Position numbers and translations under genes: made by a program
The notes under the pieces: model-generated
Database searches by the model: none
Told to the model about the DNA's origin: nothing
The model's input: the letters and a program-made list of their open reading frames with translations, nothing else
Shown here: positions 58,701 to 64,000 of the stretch, one piece after another
Position numbering within the stretch: position 1 is the first letter of the stretch
Layout of the letters: the number at the start of each line of letters is the position of its first letter
Assembly (NCBI GenBank): GCA_014529385.2
Contig: CM043963.1
Location: forward strand, 78,824,412 to 78,888,411
Direction: 5' to 3'
Origin: Adiantum capillus-veneris
Taxonomy: Eukaryota > Streptophyta > Polypodiopsida > Polypodiales > Pteridaceae
Length of the DNA: 64,000 nt

Positions 58701-60159
58701 ATCTTGATGGCTTAAAAAAACATTAAGTATCCAAACTACATATTAAATATCTCATAATTATATTGCAATGTTGTATATACTACATGATATGTTTATTTAA
58801 TGGCTCTATACTAGCACCCTATCGCCCTAGGACCGTAGGGTGCCTTCTATATGAAAAGTTTATAGCTATATAGACATAAGGTGTTGAGTTATACATAATG
58901 ACTATAGGCTCATCTTTTTGCACCTCTACAATGACATCCTCTATCCCTATGGCCATGCAGTCCTCTCTATATTTGTGTGGAGCCATATGTTAGTGAGGAA
59001 GCTTATGGCCATTTGTCCATAAGGTGCTCTATTTTGAGTCATTCGAACCATTGGAACATTATATTGCACATCTATATTGGCACCCAATGGCCCTAGGGCC
59101 ACAAGGTGCTTTCTTTGCTAACTAAGAAACCTATGATCACTAATGTGGCCAATGAGAGCATTACCTATATAGTACACATAGTGAAATTTATGGGACTAGG
59201 TGTACATAAGGTACTTATGTAGAGCTTCAATGACCATAAGGTGCTCTCTTTTGAAGCTAAGGACAATAGATTCATCTTCTTTTTACCTATGTACTAGCAC
59301 ATTAGGGATATGGGATCATCTTTGCATTACAAGGTAGCCTATGGCCCTAAGGCTATAGGGTGCTATTTATGATAACAAGGAACCCTATGGTCCTAAGGCC
59401 ATAGGGTGGTCATGTTGCTTCACTACTACATATACAAGAGCGGAGGGATTTTTACCTTGGTTTTTATGGTGTATGAACCTATTGATCCTAAGACCGTAAT
59501 TTGTTATATGCTCTTTTACAAGCTACTACTTACAAAGTGTGGCCTACAATTAGAACCTTTGACCATGAGGTCACTAGTCATAGATTTTTAAAAATATTTT
59601 AGAGGATGCATACAATTGCCACCCTATGGCCTTAGGGCCATAAGGTTGCATGTCTACAAAGAATGATATGATGTTACAACCATGAAATTTGTCTTCAACA
59701 ATGAAAAACCTCTGACCCTAAGATCATAGGATACTTTGACAAAGACCCCTAGCCTTAAGTGGTACAATGTCATATGTGTGACAATAAACCTCATAGCATC
59801 ACATAGCTTAAAAGCATTACATAATATATCAATAACCACATAGCTTTAAAGTTTTACATCATACATCATTTGATCACAAAGCTAAAGGATGACCTTTGTA
59901 ACCTCATGTATATGTATAAATTTGCCACTTAAATTAAATTCATTTATTTTGAAAATACTCAAGCTCACAAGTATACACTCTTATGGTCACATAGATAATG
60001 GGTGCTCTTTGCCACCATATGTTCATGACATGATATTTACACACTTAAATTTAATTCATCTAATTTGAAAACATTAAAACTCACAAGTGTGCAAAATAGT
60101 TTTTAAAACAAAACAATATTGTTGGTCAATATTTACAAAATCAAAGAGAAACAACAATC

Positions 60160-60372
60160 TCGATATCATGGGAGAATTGTCGTTGGTTGACCTTCGGAAG
60201 CTTGGATCTCTTTGTCATCATCTTTATGGACATTTTGGTTTAAATGGGGATTGAGAGGCTCTTTTTCAATAGTTTCAATAGCTTGAACATCTTCTGTACC
60301 GATGACCTCATATGAAACATCCTCAATTGCAATATCTTGTTGATGACTTGAAAGTTTTAACAACACCTACTT
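60160..60372 (-). pseudogene. Second copy of the N-terminal part of the phosphatase remnant
   Basis: The minus-strand frame 60366-60166 reads LLKLSSHQQDIAIEDVSYEV, then EPLNPHLNQNVHKDDDKEIQ. It closely matches the corresponding minus-strand text at about 58520-58690 (INPHLNQQACKEDDKEIQ). The DNA upstream of both (AAAAGTRGGTGTTGTT and beyond, to about 58860 and 60560) also matches, so a block including the palindrome was duplicated. The phosphatase domain itself is not present in this copy. Confidence 0.6.
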
Positions 60373-61096
60373 TTAGCTTTGAAAATACTTACAAATGTGA
60401 TGAATTTCTATAATCAAGCACTTAGAAAAAAGATTGAGTATCCAAATGACATATACATGAGAATTAAATTACAATGCTTTATATACTATATGCAAAGTTC
60501 ACTTAATTGCTCTATACTACCACCCTATGGCCCTAGGGCCATAGGGTGCTCTATATGTTGGTCAAGAATCTTATGGCCCTAGAATCATATGGTGCCCTCT
60601 ATATTGACAGTTTATAGTTTCATGAATATAAAGTGCTCCATTTCACACATTGGGACTATAGACTTATATTTTTTGCACCTCTATGGAGGTATCTTTAGTC
60701 CTTGTGCTATACCAACCTCTCTTTGTTAGTGAAGAATTCTATGGATCTACACGAGTATTTTGTACTACATACATGTACCTCATGTCCATCAGGTGTTCTA
60801 TTTTGGGTCATTGGGACCATATGATCATTACATTACACATTTGTATTGGCACCTATGACCCTAAGGCCACAAGGTGATTTCTATGCTCAATACAATTCCT
60901 GTGGCCACCAAATTGACATAAAAGTGCATTATGTACTACGTACATGGTCACCTAACGGCTCTTAAGCCATTAGGTGTAAATAAGGTAGCCTATGTACTAT
61001 GTATAGCTTCTTTGTACAAACATCATAGGTCCATCGATGATCTTCATGTTGAAAATGAGCCTTATGGTTCTAAGGCCATATGGTGCTATTTATGTC

Positions 61097-61486
61097 TACA
61101 AGGAACCCTATGGCCCCAAGGCCATAGGGTGGTCATGTTGCTTTATGTACTCCAAACAAGACCTTAGGGATTTCCACTTGGTTTTTGTGGTGTATGACCC
61201 CTGTGATCATGAGGCCATAATTTGTCTACAAGGAACCCTATTGCCCCAAGGCCATAGGGTGGTCATGTTGCTTTATGTATTGCAAACAAGAGCTTAGGGA
61301 TTTACACTTGGTTTTTGTGGTGTATGACCCCTGTAATCATGAGGACATAATTTTTCTACAAGGAATCCTATGGCCCCACGGCCATAGGGTGGTCATGTTG
61401 CTTTATGTACTGCAAACAAGAGCTTAGGGATTTCCACTTGGTTTTTGTGGTGTATGACCCTGTGATCATGATTCCATAATTTGCTA
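61097..61486 (+). repeat. 130-bp tandem repeat, three copies
   Basis: Palindromes at 61106, 61236 and 61366 are exactly 130 bp apart. Each is followed by the same GTCATGTTGCTTTATGTA... and CACTTGGTTTTTGTGGTGTA text. More diverged single copies of the same monomer occur near 59377 and 62098. Confidence 0.9.
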
Positions 61487-62569
61487 TATGTTCTTCTACA
61501 AGCTACTTACAAAGTGTGGTCCACAATTATCACCTTATAATCAAAAGCTCACTAGCAATACACTTTGGATCCCTTTTTTAACGATTCAAAAAAAATCTAA
61601 GCAATACGGTGATCAAATTTATGACCATACGGTGCTCAAATTTATACCAAAAACTATTGACTCACCTCTAAAAATCCACCCTTAGGTCCTAGGGCCATAT
61701 GGTCCTCTCTTTGTTAGTGAAGATCTCTATGGCCCTACAAAAGTACTATGTAATACATACATGTACCTCATGTCCAAAAGGTGTTCTATTTTGAGACATT
61801 GAACCATAGGATCATTATATTTCATATTTGTATTAACAGCCTAAGGTCACCAAAGTGGCCTACAAGAGCATTATGTACTACCTACAAAGTACACTTAATG
61901 GATCTTAGGCCATTAGGTGTACATAAGGTTGCTTAGGTGTTATGTAGAAATTCTATGACCATAAGGTGCTATATTTTGAAGCTAAAGACCATAGACTCAT
62001 CTCCTTTTTGCCTATGTACTAGCACCATAGGGCCATATTTGATCTTAATGTTAACAAGGATCCCTATGGCCCTATGGCCATAGGGTGTTGTTTATGATTA
62101 CAAGAAACCCTATGGACCTTAAGGCCATAGGGTGGTCATATTGCTTTATGTACTACAAACAAGAGCCAAGGATTTTCACCTTACTTTTTGTGGTGTATGA
62201 TCCCTATGATCCTAAGGCCATAATTTGTTTTTTGTTTTTCTACAAGCTACTTAAAAAGTGTGGTCTACATTTATTACCCTATGACCATAAGGTCACTAGC
62301 AAGACACTTTGGATCTCTTTTTTGACAACTTTGGAAAAAGTCTAAGCCTCTTAGTTAAGCTATAACATAAAATATTTGACACTCCTATTTAGGATATTTT
62401 ATTGTTTCATAGAGTCATAACCCTATGGTCTTGAGGCCATAGGGTGTCATGGGAACCATATACTTTGCACCCAATGGTCACACTACCCTATGACCCTAAA
62501 CTTTAGATTCATGGGTTTCTCTAAATTCTATAAATGCTACATACAATTTCCATAAACCTAAATTGATAA

Positions 62570-63270
62570 AATTTTATCAAGGGCTTATAAACCTAAATTG
62601 TAAGTGCTCTATTTTGCATCTAAGAAAAATATGCTCATCAATTTTTCACTTATACGTCAATAAGGAACCCTATGTCCCTAAGGCCATAAGGTGGTCTAGT
62701 TGTGCTGCGTACTAGATACAAGATCTATGTGTGCTACATACAAAGATGACATAATGGCTCTCTACTTGTATTTTTTGGCCCCATGGTCATAATCTCATCC
62801 TTTTGCATCCTTACATTAAAAAGGAGCCCTATGGCCCTAAGGCCGTAGGGTTCTAGTATGGATCCATTAGTACATAATGCCAAAACAATACAAACCCTTG
62901 TTCCATGATCTTTTCAAGTGTAAATCTATTTGAAAACATAGGATTTATCACAAAGTACATAATGATAGAACATTACAAAATATTGCTCTATCATCTGTTC
63001 AAGTGTAAATATATTTGATCCAGCCTATGGCTTACGGTCATAGGGTGTTGATACCATAAAGTGAAAATTTTCTTGTGTTTATAAATCAACTTTTGGCCTT
63101 ATGACAATGTACATTGTCCTTAACATCGAAAATAAACTCAAGTTACAAAATAAAAAGAAATCTTTAAATATGAAAACTAAACATTTGGCACATCAAACTC
63201 ATATGCTACTCAAAACTTTGATAGAAAGATTTAGAAAACTTTCACATCTTCATATTTTGTGGTTATATTT
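62570..63270 (+). repeat. Segmental duplication, right copy
   Basis: Diverged partner of 56580-57330, about 6.0 kb away; contains the palindromes near 62668, 62828 and 63023. Confidence 0.75.
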
Positions 63271-63580
63271 GATTCATCTATTTTGAAGATACTTTAATTA
63301 CCAAGCATACATATCTTATGGGCACATGGTTAAAAGGCGCTCTTTGCTCTTTGGCACCATTTGTTCATGAAATATTTGCACACTTCAATTCAAATCATCT
63401 CATTAGAAAATACTCTAAATCATAAGCATACACAGTTGTTTTGTGAAATAAAATCAGACCAATGTTTAAGATTTCAAAATCAATGTTCAAGATTACAAAG
63501 TCAAAGAAAAACACCAAACCAAATACCAATGTTCTAAAGATCATGAAAGAATTGAAATTTTGGCTAGCTTAACCTGTTTC

Positions 63581-63952
63581 CTATAGAAGCTCTAGAATGG
63601 CATCAGCCTCAACATCTAATGGCTCATCGATTTCTTCATTGTCTGAGTCCTTGACATTATCATTTTGTGGAGTAGAGACCAAACCTGCCCACCTTTTAAG
63701 CTCATCATCTTCATCTATTGTAGAATGGAAAAGAGCTTCTAGCTCAGTCATTTGCTCATTGGTACAAGCAACTGAGATCACCTTTCGTTGTTGTAGAAGT
63801 GCCTCTTTGGTCCCATAACCAAGTGAAAATATGTCCACTACCTTATCATCCTCTTTGAGACAAATACACTTGATGGCGCGCCCAAAAAAAAAAGCTTTGG
63901 CGGTAGTCATAGCATCAAACTCTTCATTGTCACCAATGCCTAGAGTAGACAT
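63581..63952 (-). CDS. Hypothetical acidic protein, open to the window edge
   Basis: The minus-strand frame ends at 63581 and has a Met codon at 63952, but stays open to the right edge, so the true start may lie outside. The sequence has SLGYGTKEALLQQRKVIS and TELEALFHSTIDEDDELKRW, and an acidic tail DSDNEEIDEPLDVEADAILE. I do not recognise a domain. No stops interrupt the 123 codons or the 16 upstream. It may be the last exon of a host gene, with the palindrome-rich tract lying downstream or within an intron toward 60366 and 58700. Confidence 0.45.
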   Translation of the reverse strand: MSTLGIGDNEEFDAMTTAKAFFFGRAIKCICLKEDDKVVDIFSLGYGTKEALLQQRKVISVACTNEQMTELEALFHSTIDEDDELKRWAGLVSTPQNDNVKDSDNEEIDEPLDVEADAILELL

Positions 63953-64000
63953 TGGTTGAAAGAGAGACTCCTTGAGACTAGAGTGATTGGCGAATTGCTC

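Larger units (their letters stand above)
53600..63070. repeat. AT-rich tract with about 40 copies of a GGCCATAGGG palindrome
   Basis: A short imperfect palindrome recurs at irregular intervals of 50-600 bp. Its arms are CCCTATGGCC and GGCCATAGGG around a four-base centre such as CTAA, TTAG, CTAG or CCAA. Clear copies start near 55557, 55640, 55867, 56137, 56332, 56418, 56688, 56843, 57048, 59083, 59338, 59384, 59623, 60521, 61106, 61236, 61366, 62063, 62107, 62423, 62668, 62828 and 63023; more diverged ones lie between. The copy at 60521-60548 is a perfect 28-bp palindrome. Many are followed by TGGTCA or TGC. The surrounding DNA is strongly AT-rich, so the palindromes stand out as small GC islands. 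Confidence 0.85.

Noticed and set aside
53600-63070. A CRISPR-like array
   Set aside because: Spacing is irregular (50-600 bp), copies vary, the genome is a plant's and no cas gene is present.

Overview
The window looks like nuclear DNA of a land plant with a large, repeat-rich genome. It is AT-rich and carries several Ty3/gypsy LTR retrotransposons (one with the second RNase H known from the plant Tat lineage, one with a chromodomain-like end), a Helitron-type element, a LINE remnant, tRNA-derived SINE-like heads and long (TG)n tracts. A fern or gymnosperm would fit, but nothing here fixes the species. I see no intact host gene, rRNA, functional tRNA, CRISPR array or bacterial-type operon. 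Almost every coding stretch is a decayed transposon gene with stops and frameshifts.

Layout. 1-7,384: two and a quarter copies of a 3.0-3.4 kb non-coding tandem repeat whose junctions are (TG)n tracts, ending in a 240-bp TG/GA microsatellite. About 9,258-13,985 (+): a decayed Helitron of the Helentron/Helitron2 type, with zinc-finger/DUF6570-like region, Helitron-like N domain, HUH Rep, PIF1-like helicase and a C-terminal endonuclease domain. 14,000-20,300: mostly unassigned, with one SINE-like head and an acidic open frame. 20,308-23,775 (-): a decayed coiled-coil-rich coding region of unknown function, followed by a non-coding stretch with five copies of a 20-bp palindrome. 26,393-27,150 (-): a retropepsin-only remnant. 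27,640-28,445 (+): a LINE remnant.

28,657-38,911 (-): a Tat-like Ty3/gypsy element with both LTRs. Its 5' LTR is split by a 1,590-bp solo LTR of another family, which has a perfect 5-bp target duplication. 39,030-43,897 (-): a chromovirus-like Ty3/gypsy gag-pol. 44,280-48,126: SINE-like heads and a TRIM-like small LTR element. 48,918 to about 53,400 (+): the 5' LTR, primer-binding site, gag and protease of a truncated Ty3/gypsy element from the same family as the solo LTR.

53,600-63,070: an AT-rich tract with about 40 copies of a short palindrome (arms like CCCTATGGCC / GGCCATAGGG), built up by local tandem, inverted and segmental duplications. Inside it lie a broken FCP1/SCP-like (NIF-domain) phosphatase remnant on the minus strand and a second copy of its N-terminal part. 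A further minus-strand open frame of unknown function runs off the right end. This palindrome-rich tract is the least explained structure here. The Helitron with an endonuclease domain and the nested solo LTR are the best-supported notable features.
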